From AC-69 sp036519575 (lineage in GTDB: Bacteria; Actinomycetota; UBA4738; HRBIN12): a DNA stretch of 53,302 nt. The stretch is taken from positions 1 through 53,302 of the forward strand of contig DATDKZ010000057.1 in the NCBI GenBank assembly GCA_036519575.1, written 5' to 3'. The notes beneath the pieces were generated by a model, which was given only the letters and a program-made list of their open reading frames with translations, did not search any database and was not told where the DNA came from. This document shows positions 35,031-42,395 of this stretch, piece by piece. Position numbers and translations under genes: made by a program. How positions within the stretch are numbered: position 1 is the first letter of the stretch; every line of letters starts with the position of its first letter.

Positions 35031-35765
35031 CTATTCCCCCTTCTTCTTCCGGCGGGCCGGAGACCTCTTGGCCGGGGACTTCCTCGTTGGGGTCTTGACC
35101 CCGGAGGAGGCCGAGCCGGTGGTGCGCTTGGTCGTCGCCGCCTTGGAGGTGGTCCTCGCCTTGGCCGTCGAAGCCTTCGACGTCGTCTTTGCCGTGGTCC
35201 GCTTGGCCGCCGACCGCTTGCCCCTCGGGCCGGCGGAGCCGGGCTTGGGGCCAGATCGCTTCGCCGGAGCCTTCGGCTGGGGGCCGGTCGGCGCCACCGG
35301 CGGCGGCTTCGGCAGCCCGCTCCACGTCGGGACCTGACCTAGCGCGAGCCGCTCCGGGTTCTGAGCCCGATGCGGGTGCTCGGGCCCCGCGTAGACCTTC
35401 AGCTTGCCGATCATGGCTCGGCCCAGGCTGTTCTTGGGCAGCATCCCTCGGACCGCCTTCTCCACCGCGAACGCCGGCCTTGTGGCCAGGAGCCGCGTGT
35501 ACGTGGTCTCCGTGAGCCCCCCCGGATATCCCGAGTGGCGCCGAGCGAGCTTCTTCTCCTCCTTGCCCCCGGTCAGCCGGACGCCCGAGGCGTTCACCAC
35601 GACGACGTGATCGCCCGTGTCCATGTGCGGAGCGAAGATCGGCTTGTGCTTACCCCGGAGGATCGCCGCCACCTCCGACGCCAGGCGGCCCAGGATGACG
35701 CCGCCGGCATCGATCAGATACCAGCGGCGTTCGATGTCGCGCGGCCTCGGCGTGTAGGTCTTCAT
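35031..35765 (-). CDS. rplM: Ribosomal protein L13 with long basic C-terminal extension
   Basis: Residues 1 to about 145 are an ordinary L13 (MKTYTPRPRDIERRWYLIDA, MLPKNSLGR, LKVYAGPEHPHRAQ). Another 99 residues follow without a stop and consist almost only of Lys, Arg, Ala, Thr, Ser and Pro with repeated KRTTAKTTSKAS-like units, resembling histone H1 or HupB-type tails. The ATG at 35765 aligns with the family start; the longer frame is promoter DNA. Extra rRNA or DNA contacts are inferred. The tail is in frame directly with the core, with rpsI starting right after, so a frameshift is unlikely. Confidence 0.93.
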   Translation of the reverse strand: MKTYTPRPRDIERRWYLIDAGGVILGRLASEVAAILRGKHKPIFAPHMDTGDHVVVVNASGVRLTGGKEEKKLARRHSGYPGGLTETTYTRLLATRPAFAVEKAVRGMLPKNSLGRAMIGKLKVYAGPEHPHRAQNPERLALGQVPTWSGLPKPPPVAPTGPQPKAPAKRSGPKPGSAGPRGKRSAAKRTTAKTTSKASTAKARTTSKAATTKRTTGSASSGVKTPTRKSPAKRSPARRKKKGE

Positions 35766-35800
35766 ACGTGAGAAGGTCGGCCCGGACGAGCCGACGCCCC

Positions 35801-35830
35801 ATGCTACCTGCGACTTTGCGACTCCGTCAA
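35801..35830 (-). promoter_or_regulatory. rplM-rpsI promoter
   Basis: On the minus strand, TTGACG (35830-35825), 18 nt, then TAGCAT (35806-35801). The leader to the ATG at 35765 is about 30 nt and contains a 6-bp stem-loop (GTCGGC/GCCGAC, 35776-35795) that might serve L13 feedback control, which is speculative. Confidence 0.65.
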
Positions 35831-35867
35831 AGGCCACCTCGGCTTGCGGCAACAGACGCCTTGCTGT

Positions 35868-36614
35868 TCAGCGGCGGCCGTACGCGACGCGTTCGAGGGT
35901 CAGGCCGTGGGAGGGCGCCATCTGGGCGGCCGCCGAGCGGTCCCTCGCGGCGAGGATGGCATGGATACGGTCCGGCTCGATCCTTCCCTCGCCTACCGCG
36001 ACCAGGGTTCCTACCAGACTCCGGACCATCTGGTGGAGGAACGCGTTGGCTCGGGCCGTGACCTCGACCAGACCCCCCGACCGGGTAATCACCAGCCGCT
36101 GCAGGTTCCGGATCGTGGCCGATCCGTCCCTGGGCAGCCGGCAGAACGAGGCGAAGTCGTGCTCGCCCACCAACTCGCGGGCGCCCGCGCGCATCCGCGG
36201 GAGGGAGAGTTCGCCGGGCCGGTGCCACACGAACCGCGCGGTGAACGGATCAGGAAAGGGCCCGGTCTCGATCCGGTAGCGATACTCCCGCGCCGTCGCG
36301 CTGTGTCGGGCGTGGAATCCGTCGGGCACGACCCGCGCCTCGGTCACCACGACCTCCGGAGCGAGAAGGGCGTTCAGTCCGGGTTGCAGGCGGCCGACGT
36401 CGACGACGTCGGCCGCCCGGAACGAGACCACTTGTCCCCGGGCGTGGACGCCGGCGTCGGTCCGGCCGGCCACTGAGATCTTCGGACGGTCTCTCAGGAA
36501 CCGTTCCAGCGCAGTCTGGAGGACGCCCTCAACCGTGCGCTGCTCACGCTGCTTGGCCCACCCGTGGAACGCCGTGCCGTCATAGGCGAGCGTCAGCCTG
36601 ACGACGCGCGTCAT
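35868..36614 (-). CDS. truA: tRNA pseudouridine synthase TruA
   Basis: Makes pseudouridine at positions 38-40 of tRNAs. The 248-aa protein has RLTLAYDGTAFHGWAKQ, the catalytic Asp in VAGRTDAGVHARGQV, and a FLHQMVRSLVG motif in the C-terminal half. It is the last gene of the rpoA-rplQ cluster, 15 nt after rplQ, as in most actinobacteria. rplM begins after it with its own promoter. Confidence 0.96.
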   Translation of the reverse strand: MTRVVRLTLAYDGTAFHGWAKQREQRTVEGVLQTALERFLRDRPKISVAGRTDAGVHARGQVVSFRAADVVDVGRLQPGLNALLAPEVVVTEARVVPDGFHARHSATAREYRYRIETGPFPDPFTARFVWHRPGELSLPRMRAGARELVGEHDFASFCRLPRDGSATIRNLQRLVITRSGGLVEVTARANAFLHQMVRSLVGTLVAVGEGRIEPDRIHAILAARDRSAAAQMAPSHGLTLERVAYGRR

Positions 36615-36629
36615 GGCCGCCGCGGATGC

Positions 36630-36992
36630 CTACTCCTCCGAGGCGACGAGCTCGATACGTGCCATGGGCGCGCCGTCACCTTGACGGGCACCGAGCTTCA
36701 GGATCCGGGTGTACCCGCCCGGCCGCTCGGCGTACCGGGGGCCGATGTCGGTGAAGAGCTTGTGCACGACGTCGCGGTCCGGGATCACCTTCAAGACCTC
36801 GCGGCGAGCGGCGAGGTCTCCTCGCTTCGCCGATGTGATCAGCTTCTCGGCCAGCGGACGAACCGCCTTGGCTTTGGCCTGGGTCGTGTTCACCCGCTCA
36901 TGCGTGAACAGCTGCGCGGCCAGACCCGCGAGCAGGAGCCGCTGGTGCGCCGGACCGGCGCCCAGCCGGGGGCCGCGCTTGGGCCTCGGCAT
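36630..36992 (-). CDS. rplQ: Ribosomal protein L17
   Basis: 50S protein of 120 aa opening with the basic PRPKRGPRLGAGPAHQRLLLA and containing ERVNTTQAKAKAVRPLAEKLI, the L17 signature. It starts 5 nt after rpoA. A typical bacterial L17 is 115-200 aa; this one lacks the long acidic C-terminus found in many actinobacteria. Confidence 0.97.
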   Translation of the reverse strand: MPRPKRGPRLGAGPAHQRLLLAGLAAQLFTHERVNTTQAKAKAVRPLAEKLITSAKRGDLAARREVLKVIPDRDVVHKLFTDIGPRYAERPGGYTRILKLGARQGDGAPMARIELVASEE

Positions 36993-36997
36993 CGCTC

Positions 36998-37927
36998 CTA
37001 CTCCTCCCGCAGTGACAGGCCGAGCTCGGCCAGCTTCGTCTTGACCTCGTCGATCGACTTCTGGCCGAAGTTGCGGATGTCCATGAGCTCGGCCTCCGAC
37101 TTCTGGACAAGGTCGCCGACCGTGTTGATTCCCTCCCGTTTCAGGCAGTTGTAGGACCGGACCGACAGGTTCAGCTCTTCGACCGTGATCCCATAGTCCG
37201 AAGGAAGGGACTCGTCCTCCGCCTCTTTGACGTTCAAGCTGGGAGCCTCGGCCAGGTCGTAGAACAGCTGCACGAGGTCGACGAGCGTGCCGCCGGCGGA
37301 TGCCACTGCCCCGCGGGGGCTGATCGAGCCGTCGGTCTCCACGTCGAGAACGAGCCGGTCCCGGTCGGTCATCTGCTCCACACGGGTGTTCTCGACCGTG
37401 TACGAGACCTTGTGGACCGGCGAGAAGATCGAGTCCACGGGGATGACCCCGATCGGGTCCCGTGGCTTCTTGTTCCGCTCGGCCGGCCGATACCCGACGC
37501 CCTGCTCCACCACCATCTCGATCTCCAGGCTCCCGCCCTTGGCGACCGTGGCGATGTGCAGGTCGGTGTTGAGGATGTCTACCCCGGCGGGCGGCGAGAC
37601 GTCCCCGGCCGTTACCTCGCCCGGGCCCTTCGCCTTGAGGTACATGGTGACCGGCTCCTCGACGTCGGTCCGGATCACGAGCTCCTTCAAATTGAGGATG
37701 ATGTCGGTCACGTCCTCCGTGACCTTTGGGATGGTCGAGAACTCATGAAGCACGCCCTCGATCCGGACCGACGAGATGGCCGCCCCGGGGATCGATGACA
37801 GCAGCGTGCGGCGAAGAGAGTTCCCGACGGTGTAGCCGAACCCCGGCTCGAGGGGCTCGATGGAGAACCGGGAGCGCGTCGGGCTGACGCTCTCCTCGTG
37901 GATCTGTGGTCTTGCGACGGTGAACAC
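36998..37927 (-). CDS. rpoA: RNA polymerase alpha subunit
   Basis: The 309-aa subunit has the assembly domain at about 1-230 (EPLEPGFGYTVGNSLRRTLL, SSIPGAAI) and the alpha C-terminal domain at about 245-305 (NLSVRSYNCLKREGINTVGD, MDIRNFGQKS) that contacts UP elements and activators. The GTG start at 37927 has GGAGGAGG 8 nt upstream. It follows rpsK directly, without rpsD in between. Confidence 0.98.
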   Translation of the reverse strand: MFTVARPQIHEESVSPTRSRFSIEPLEPGFGYTVGNSLRRTLLSSIPGAAISSVRIEGVLHEFSTIPKVTEDVTDIILNLKELVIRTDVEEPVTMYLKAKGPGEVTAGDVSPPAGVDILNTDLHIATVAKGGSLEIEMVVEQGVGYRPAERNKKPRDPIGVIPVDSIFSPVHKVSYTVENTRVEQMTDRDRLVLDVETDGSISPRGAVASAGGTLVDLVQLFYDLAEAPSLNVKEAEDESLPSDYGITVEELNLSVRSYNCLKREGINTVGDLVQKSEAELMDIRNFGQKSIDEVKTKLAELGLSLREE

Positions 37928-38016
37928 CTGACTACCTCCTCCGGCAGGGGATCATCCATTTCTCCCCGCCGATCACGGCCCGCTCGACTGGTCGGGCCGG
38001 TCTTCGCACCTCAGCG

Positions 38017-38409
38017 CTATACGCGTCGGCGCTTCTTGGGCCGGCACCCATTGTGGGGAACCGGCGTGACGTCCTGGATACCGGCGACCTCCAGGCCGGT
38101 CGCCGCGAGCGAGCGGATGGCCGTCTCGCGGCCGGAGCCCGGGCCCTTCACGAACACGTCCACCTTCTGCAGCCCGTGTTCCTGGGCCTTCCTCGCTGCG
38201 GCCTCCGCCGCGAGCTGGGCGGCGAACGGGGTGGACTTCCGGGAGCCCTTGAACCCGACGTTCCCCGCGCTGGCCCACGAGAGGGTGTTGCCCTGAAGGT
38301 CGGTGATGGTGACGATGGTGTTGTTGAACGTCGACTTGATGTGCGCCTGGCCGTGGACGACGTTCTTCTTCTCCTTCCTCCGGGTCTTCTTGGCTTTGGG
38401 CTTCGCCAT
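38017..38409 (-). CDS. rpsK: Ribosomal protein S11
   Basis: The 130-aa 30S platform protein contains VHGQAHIKSTFNNTIVTITD, SWASAGNVGFKGSRKSTPFA and the C-terminal DVTPVPHNGCRPKKRRRV, all invariant. It begins 2 nt after rpsM. After it comes an 89-bp gap to rpoA that shows no coding sequence. Confidence 0.98.
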   Translation of the reverse strand: MAKPKAKKTRRKEKKNVVHGQAHIKSTFNNTIVTITDLQGNTLSWASAGNVGFKGSRKSTPFAAQLAAEAAARKAQEHGLQKVDVFVKGPGSGRETAIRSLAATGLEVAGIQDVTPVPHNGCRPKKRRRV

Positions 38410-38411
38410 GC

Positions 38412-38801
38412 CTACCCCTTCTTCCCGACGGCCGGCTTCTTCCTGCCGGGGACGGTCTTCTTCGGCCCCTTGCGGGTCCGGGCGTTCGTGTGCGTCCGCT
38501 GCCCGTGCACGGGGAGGCTCCGGCGGTGCCGGATGCCCTGGTAGGCGCCGATCTCGATCTTGCGCTTGATGTCCTGCGCCACCTCTCGGCGGAGGTCCCC
38601 TTCGACCTTGAACGTGCGGTCGATGAACTCACGGATCCGAGCCACCTCTTCCTCGGAGAGATCGCGAACCTTGCGTCCTCCCTCGACGCCGGTCCCCCTC
38701 ACGATCTGGAAGGCCCGGGTCGGACCGATCCCGTAGATGTAGCGAAGGGCGATGTCCAGCCGCTTGTCGCGGGGAAGGTCGACGCCTGCGATCCGTGCCA
38801 C
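38412..38801 (-). CDS. rpsM: Ribosomal protein S13
   Basis: The 129-aa 30S head protein opens ARIAGVDLPRDKRLDIALRY and has the helix-two-turn-helix YIYGIGPTRA and RHRRSLPVHGQRTHTNARTR. The start is GTG at 38801, 12 nt after rpmJ. Standard length and order. Confidence 0.98.
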   Translation of the reverse strand: MARIAGVDLPRDKRLDIALRYIYGIGPTRAFQIVRGTGVEGGRKVRDLSEEEVARIREFIDRTFKVEGDLRREVAQDIKRKIEIGAYQGIRHRRSLPVHGQRTHTNARTRKGPKKTVPGRKKPAVGKKG

Positions 38802-38813
38802 TCGCGCTCCCTC

Positions 38814-38927
38814 CTACCCCTGCCGCTGCTTGTGTCGGGGGTTCGTGCAGATGACCCGGACGCGGCCGTGGCGGCGGATGATCTTGCACCGCTCGCACAT
38901 CTTCTTGACCGACGGCCGCACCTTCAT
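38814..38927 (-). CDS. rpmJ: Ribosomal protein L36 (zinc-binding)
   Basis: A 37-aa protein reading MKVRPSVKKMCERCKIIRRH and ending RHKQRQG. C11, C14, C27 and H32 form the zinc ribbon, so this is the C+ (zinc-dependent) form. It lies 16 nt after infA and 12 nt before rpsM. Confidence 0.97.
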   Translation of the reverse strand: MKVRPSVKKMCERCKIIRRHGRVRVICTNPRHKQRQG

Positions 38928-38943
38928 CGTCCGAACCTCTCCC

Positions 38944-39162
38944 TCACTTGTAGCGGTACACGATCCTGCCGCGCGTCAGGTCGTACGGCGACAGCTCCAC
39001 CAGCACCCGGTCGCCCGGGAGGATCCGGATGTAGTGCATCCGCATCTTTCCCGAGATGTGAGCCAGAACGTTGTGCCCGTTTTCGAGTTGCACCCGGAAC
39101 ATGGCGTTGGGGAGCGGCTCGGTGACCGTTCCCTCGACCTCGATGGCGTCCTTCTTCGGCAA
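38944..39162 (-). CDS. infA: Translation initiation factor IF-1
   Basis: A 72-aa OB-fold protein reading PKKDAIEVEGTVTEPLPNAM near the start and ending YDLTRGRIVYRYK. The frame is open upstream, but the family N-terminus (MAKKDAIEVEG) aligns exactly with a TTG at 39162, preceded by GGGAGAG a few bases upstream, so TTG is taken as the start. It heads the infA-rpmJ-rpsM-rpsK-rpoA-rplQ-truA unit under its own promoter. Confidence 0.95.
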   Translation of the reverse strand: MPKKDAIEVEGTVTEPLPNAMFRVQLENGHNVLAHISGKMRMHYIRILPGDRVLVELSPYDLTRGRIVYRYK

Positions 39163-39247
39163 GCTCTCCCAAGTGTCCCTCGTCGCCGGACAGGCCCAAT
39201 CCGCCCACGGACGAGCCGAAACTGCCCCCGGACGGGGACAGGCCTCA

Positions 39248-39276
39248 AGTATAGGAGCCCGGCCGGAGACCGTCCA
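39248..39276 (-). promoter_or_regulatory. infA operon promoter
   Basis: On the minus strand, TGGACG (39276-39271), 17 nt, then TATACT (39253-39248). The predicted start near 39241 gives a leader of about 80 nt before the TTG. Confidence 0.65.
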
Positions 39277-39302
39277 CGATCGGGAGCAGCCCCCAGGCAG
39301 AG

Positions 39303-40034
39303 CTAGGCGGGGGGGCCGGGAGCCGCCCTGCTGCTCGATGCGAGGTCGGCGGGTTCGTCTCCGCCGGCCTCGCCGACGACCACGACCTGGTCCCTCGATC
39401 CCGACTCGATCGTGGCCTCGATGCACTTGGTGATGTCGATCATGCGGTCCCGCATGACCCGCAACTCCTCCATCAGGGCCGCATGGCGCGACGACAGGCT
39501 CGAAAGGACCCTCTCGGACTCTCTCTTGGCCTCCGCCAGCGCCTCGGTCGCCTGCAGACGGACCTCCTCGGCCTTGCTCTGGGCGTCGAGGCGGATCTCG
39601 TCGGCCTCGGCCCGGGCCTTGGCCTGGGCCCGCTCGGCCTTCGCCGCGGCCTCTCCGCGCGACTTCTCGGCCTCTTGCTGGATTCGGTCTGCCTCGATCC
39701 TCGCCTCCGCGACGACGCGCTCGGCTTCCGCCTCGGCATCCTGGCGTAGCTTCCCGACATCCTGATCGAAGGTTCGCATCAGATCGGCCACCCGAGCGCC
39801 CACGCCCTCGTACTCGTCTCGAGCGGTGCCAGCCCGCTCGTCTGCGTCCCGCTGACTCAATTCCCCCTGGAGTCGCCGGACCTCGGTCTCCAGGGCATCC
39901 AGGTGGTCTGTCAGCCGCGTCACGTACTCCAAGACCTGATCCGGGTCGTACCCACGCCGCACCTTCCCGAAGGTTGGTAGGTTCAGCGACCCGGCGGTTG
40001 CCGACGGCGCCGGCCCTGATTCCTGGGTGGCCAT
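39303..40034 (-). CDS. DivIVA-like coiled-coil protein, paralogue B
   Basis: The 243-aa protein has the DivIVA-type N-terminal segment PTFGKVRRGYDPDQVLEYVT (20-39), then heptad coiled coil to about 60, a break, the conserved RVADLMRTFDQDVGKLRQDA and a long Ala/Glu/Arg coiled coil to about 200. Its end is variable. It aligns without gaps at the N-terminus with paralogue A. AGGAGGAG lies 4 nt before the ATG. Polar-growth or septal scaffolding is the family role; nothing shows that it is ribosome-related despite its position just before infA. Confidence 0.85.
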   Translation of the reverse strand: MATQESGPAPSATAGSLNLPTFGKVRRGYDPDQVLEYVTRLTDHLDALETEVRRLQGELSQRDADERAGTARDEYEGVGARVADLMRTFDQDVGKLRQDAEAEAERVVAEARIEADRIQQEAEKSRGEAAAKAERAQAKARAEADEIRLDAQSKAEEVRLQATEALAEAKRESERVLSSLSSRHAALMEELRVMRDRMIDITKCIEATIESGSRDQVVVVGEAGGDEPADLASSSRAAPGPPA

Positions 40035-40203
40035 GCGTCTCCTCCTATCGAATCCACTGATGCACGGACGGTAGTCGTTCCTCAACCCGAGGGTAACTGC
40101 CATCCGGGGGCATGGTGTAGGTCGATCTCCCTAAGGCATTCGTCCAAGGTGAGCCTAGTGAATCGGCCCTCTTCCTGCTTGCCCGGTTTCCGGCCGATCG
40201 GGC

Positions 40204-40899
40204 CTAGGCGTTGGGGTCGGAGCGCCCATTCGAGGAGTTGACCGACGTTGCGTCCCCCCCATCGCTTCCAGGGGCCTCCTGCAAGAGCACGACCTGATCA
40301 CCAATCGAGCCCTCGATGGTCGTCTCCAGAACCTTCGCCGTGTCGAGCATCCTGTCGCGCATGGCCCGGAGCTCGTCCACCAGGGCATCCCGGCGAGCGA
40401 CCAAGGTCGACAGCGCCTGGTCGGACGCGATCCGGGCTTCCCGAAGCGTCCGCTCGGCCTCTGCACGCGCCTGGTCAGCCTCGTCCTGCGCGTTCAGACG
40501 GGTGCGCTCGGCGTCGGTCCGGGCATCGGCCACGAGGCGCTCGCTCTCGGTCCGGGCGTCCGCGAGCAGGCGCTGGACCTCCGCCTCCGCCTCGGCACGA
40601 AGCCTCTCCACGTCTTGATCGAACGTCCTGACGAGGTCGGCCACCCGGGGGGAGATGCCGTCGTAGGGATCCTGGTCGCCGACGGTGTCCCGCACCGCGG
40701 TGCCCTGATGACGTGCTTCCTTCAGCTCCGACTCGAGCTGGTGCACGTTTGATTCCAGAGCTTCGACGTGGTCGGCGACCCCGCTCAGGTATTCGGCGAC
40801 CTGGTTGGGGTCATACCCGCGAAACACCGTGGCGAACGTCGGCTGGCGGTTACGGCCGGCGGTCGCCGATGGCAAGAGATCTGGCTCCCATGTACCCAT
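40204..40899 (-). CDS. DivIVA-like coiled-coil protein, paralogue A
   Basis: The 231-aa protein has PTFATVFRGYDPNQVAEYLS at 20-39, the same position as in paralogue B, then coiled coil, the shared RVADLVRTFDQDVERLRAEA block, and another long helix rich in Ala, Asp, Glu and Arg. The last 20 residues are polar. The ATG at 40899 has GGGGGA 3 nt upstream; a longer frame reaching into map is not used. A 169-bp spacer separates it from paralogue B. Separation into two genes by duplication is inferred from the collinear motifs. Confidence 0.85.
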   Translation of the reverse strand: MGTWEPDLLPSATAGRNRQPTFATVFRGYDPNQVAEYLSGVADHVEALESNVHQLESELKEARHQGTAVRDTVGDQDPYDGISPRVADLVRTFDQDVERLRAEAEAEVQRLLADARTESERLVADARTDAERTRLNAQDEADQARAEAERTLREARIASDQALSTLVARRDALVDELRAMRDRMLDTAKVLETTIEGSIGDQVVLLQEAPGSDGGDATSVNSSNGRSDPNA

Positions 40900-40978
40900 C
40901 GTTCCCCCTGCGGATCCAAGAAATAGCGGAGTTCCCTCCCGCGCAGGCCCGAGCGTAGCCTCATCCCGGCAGTTCGCG

Positions 40979-41734
40979 CTAGCCGCGAGCCGTGAGGACC
41001 TCCCGGCCGTCCTCGGTGACCGAGATCGTATGTTCGAAGTGCGCGGCCAGGGACCCATCAGCGGTCACCACGGTCCAGTCGTCGGCCAGGACCCGGGTCT
41101 TCCAGTCGCCCATCGTGACCATGGGCTCGACCGCGACCACCAGCCCGGGCCGAAGCTCGGGCCCCCGGCCCGGGAGCCCGTAATTCGGGATCTGGGGATC
41201 CTCGTGCAGGCTCCGGCCGACACCGTGGCCAACGTACTCCCGGACCACCGAGAAGCCCGCTCCCTCCACCACCTGCTGCACCGCGTGGGAGATGTCCGAC
41301 AGACGACCCCCGGGCCGTATCTGGGAGATCCCGGCCTCCAGGGCCTCCTCGGTCACCCGGACGAGCTTCTCGGCCTCCGCGGAGGGTGGCTCGCCCACGA
41401 ACACGGTGACCGCCGAGTCCGCGTGATAGCCATCCCAGATGGCGCCGAAGTCGAGCGACAGCACGTCGCCCTCCTTCAGGATCCGCTTGGGCGACGGGAT
41501 CCCGTGGACGACCTCCTGGTTCAACGAGGCGCAGATCGATGCGGCGAACCCCCGGTACCCCTTGAACGAGGGCGTCGCCTTCCGTTCCCTGATGAACGCT
41601 TCTGCCACCCCGTCGAGGTCGGCCGTGGAGACCCCGGGCTCGACGGCCGCGAGCACCGTGTCGATCGTCTCTGCCACGATGCCGCCGGCCACCCGCATCT
41701 TGGCCACCTCGTCGGGTGACTTGAGGATGATCAT
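40979..41734 (-). CDS. map: Type I methionine aminopeptidase
   Basis: Removes N-terminal Met from nascent proteins. The 251-aa pita-bread enzyme has LNQEVVHGIP with the substrate His, metal ligands in LSLDFGAIWDGYHADSAVT (two Asp), EYVGHGVGRSLHEDP (His), VVAVEPMV (Glu) and the C-terminal FEHTISVTEDG (Glu). It overlaps adk by 4 nt (ATGA). The usual adk-map-infA order is interrupted downstream by the two DivIVA-like genes. Confidence 0.98.
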   Translation of the reverse strand: MIILKSPDEVAKMRVAGGIVAETIDTVLAAVEPGVSTADLDGVAEAFIRERKATPSFKGYRGFAASICASLNQEVVHGIPSPKRILKEGDVLSLDFGAIWDGYHADSAVTVFVGEPPSAEAEKLVRVTEEALEAGISQIRPGGRLSDISHAVQQVVEGAGFSVVREYVGHGVGRSLHEDPQIPNYGLPGRGPELRPGLVVAVEPMVTMGDWKTRVLADDWTVVTADGSLAAHFEHTISVTEDGREVLTARG

Positions 41735-42393
41735 GCTTCCAGGTCCAGCAGGTCGGACAGGGCCTCGATGGTGCGGTCGGCCACGACCTCCTCGGGGGCC
41801 TCGGCATCGATGTCCCGCAGCAGCCCCCGCTCCCAGAAGTACAGGACGAGCGGTTGGGTCTCTCGTCGATACACCTGGAGCCGGCGCCGGATGGTCGCCT
41901 CATCGTCGTCGGAACGCGCCTGGAGCCGGTGTCCGCAGACGTCGCAGATGCCCTCGACCCGGGGACGCTTGAAGTTCAGGTTGTAGACCCGCTTGCAGTT
42001 CGGGCAGACCAGCCGGCCGGTCAGCCGCTTCACCGCCACCTCATCCCCGATCTTGAAGTTCAGAACGGCGGAGAGCGGACGGCCCGCGGCGGCCAGGGCC
42101 CCTTCCAACGCCTGGGCCTGGGCCACCGTGCGGGGGAACCCGTCGAGGATGAACCCTTCCCTGGTATCCGGTTGGTCCAGCCGCTCCAAGACCATGTTCA
42201 CCGCGATGTCGTCGGGAACGTAATCGCCGCGATCCATGTACTCCTTGGCCGCCAGGCCGAGGGCCGTGCCCTTGGCGACGTGGTTACGGAAGATGTCACC
42301 CGTCCCGATCACAGCGAGCCCGTAGCGGTCCGACAGCCTCCTGGCCTGGGTGCCCTTTCCCGCCCCCGGAGGACCGAGGAGGACGATCCTCAT
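41731..42393 (-). CDS. adk: Adenylate kinase, zinc-containing long form
   Basis: The 220-aa kinase has the P-loop LLGPPGAGKGTQA, GFPRTVAQAQAL, and a LID domain carrying two Cys pairs (CPNCKR and CDVCGH) that bind structural zinc, as in many Gram-positive enzymes. It starts right after secY (2-nt gap) in the secY-adk-map order. Confidence 0.98.
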   Translation of the reverse strand: MRIVLLGPPGAGKGTQARRLSDRYGLAVIGTGDIFRNHVAKGTALGLAAKEYMDRGDYVPDDIAVNMVLERLDQPDTREGFILDGFPRTVAQAQALEGALAAAGRPLSAVLNFKIGDEVAVKRLTGRLVCPNCKRVYNLNFKRPRVEGICDVCGHRLQARSDDDEATIRRRLQVYRRETQPLVLYFWERGLLRDIDAEAPEEVVADRTIEALSDLLDLEA

Positions 42394-42395
42394 GG

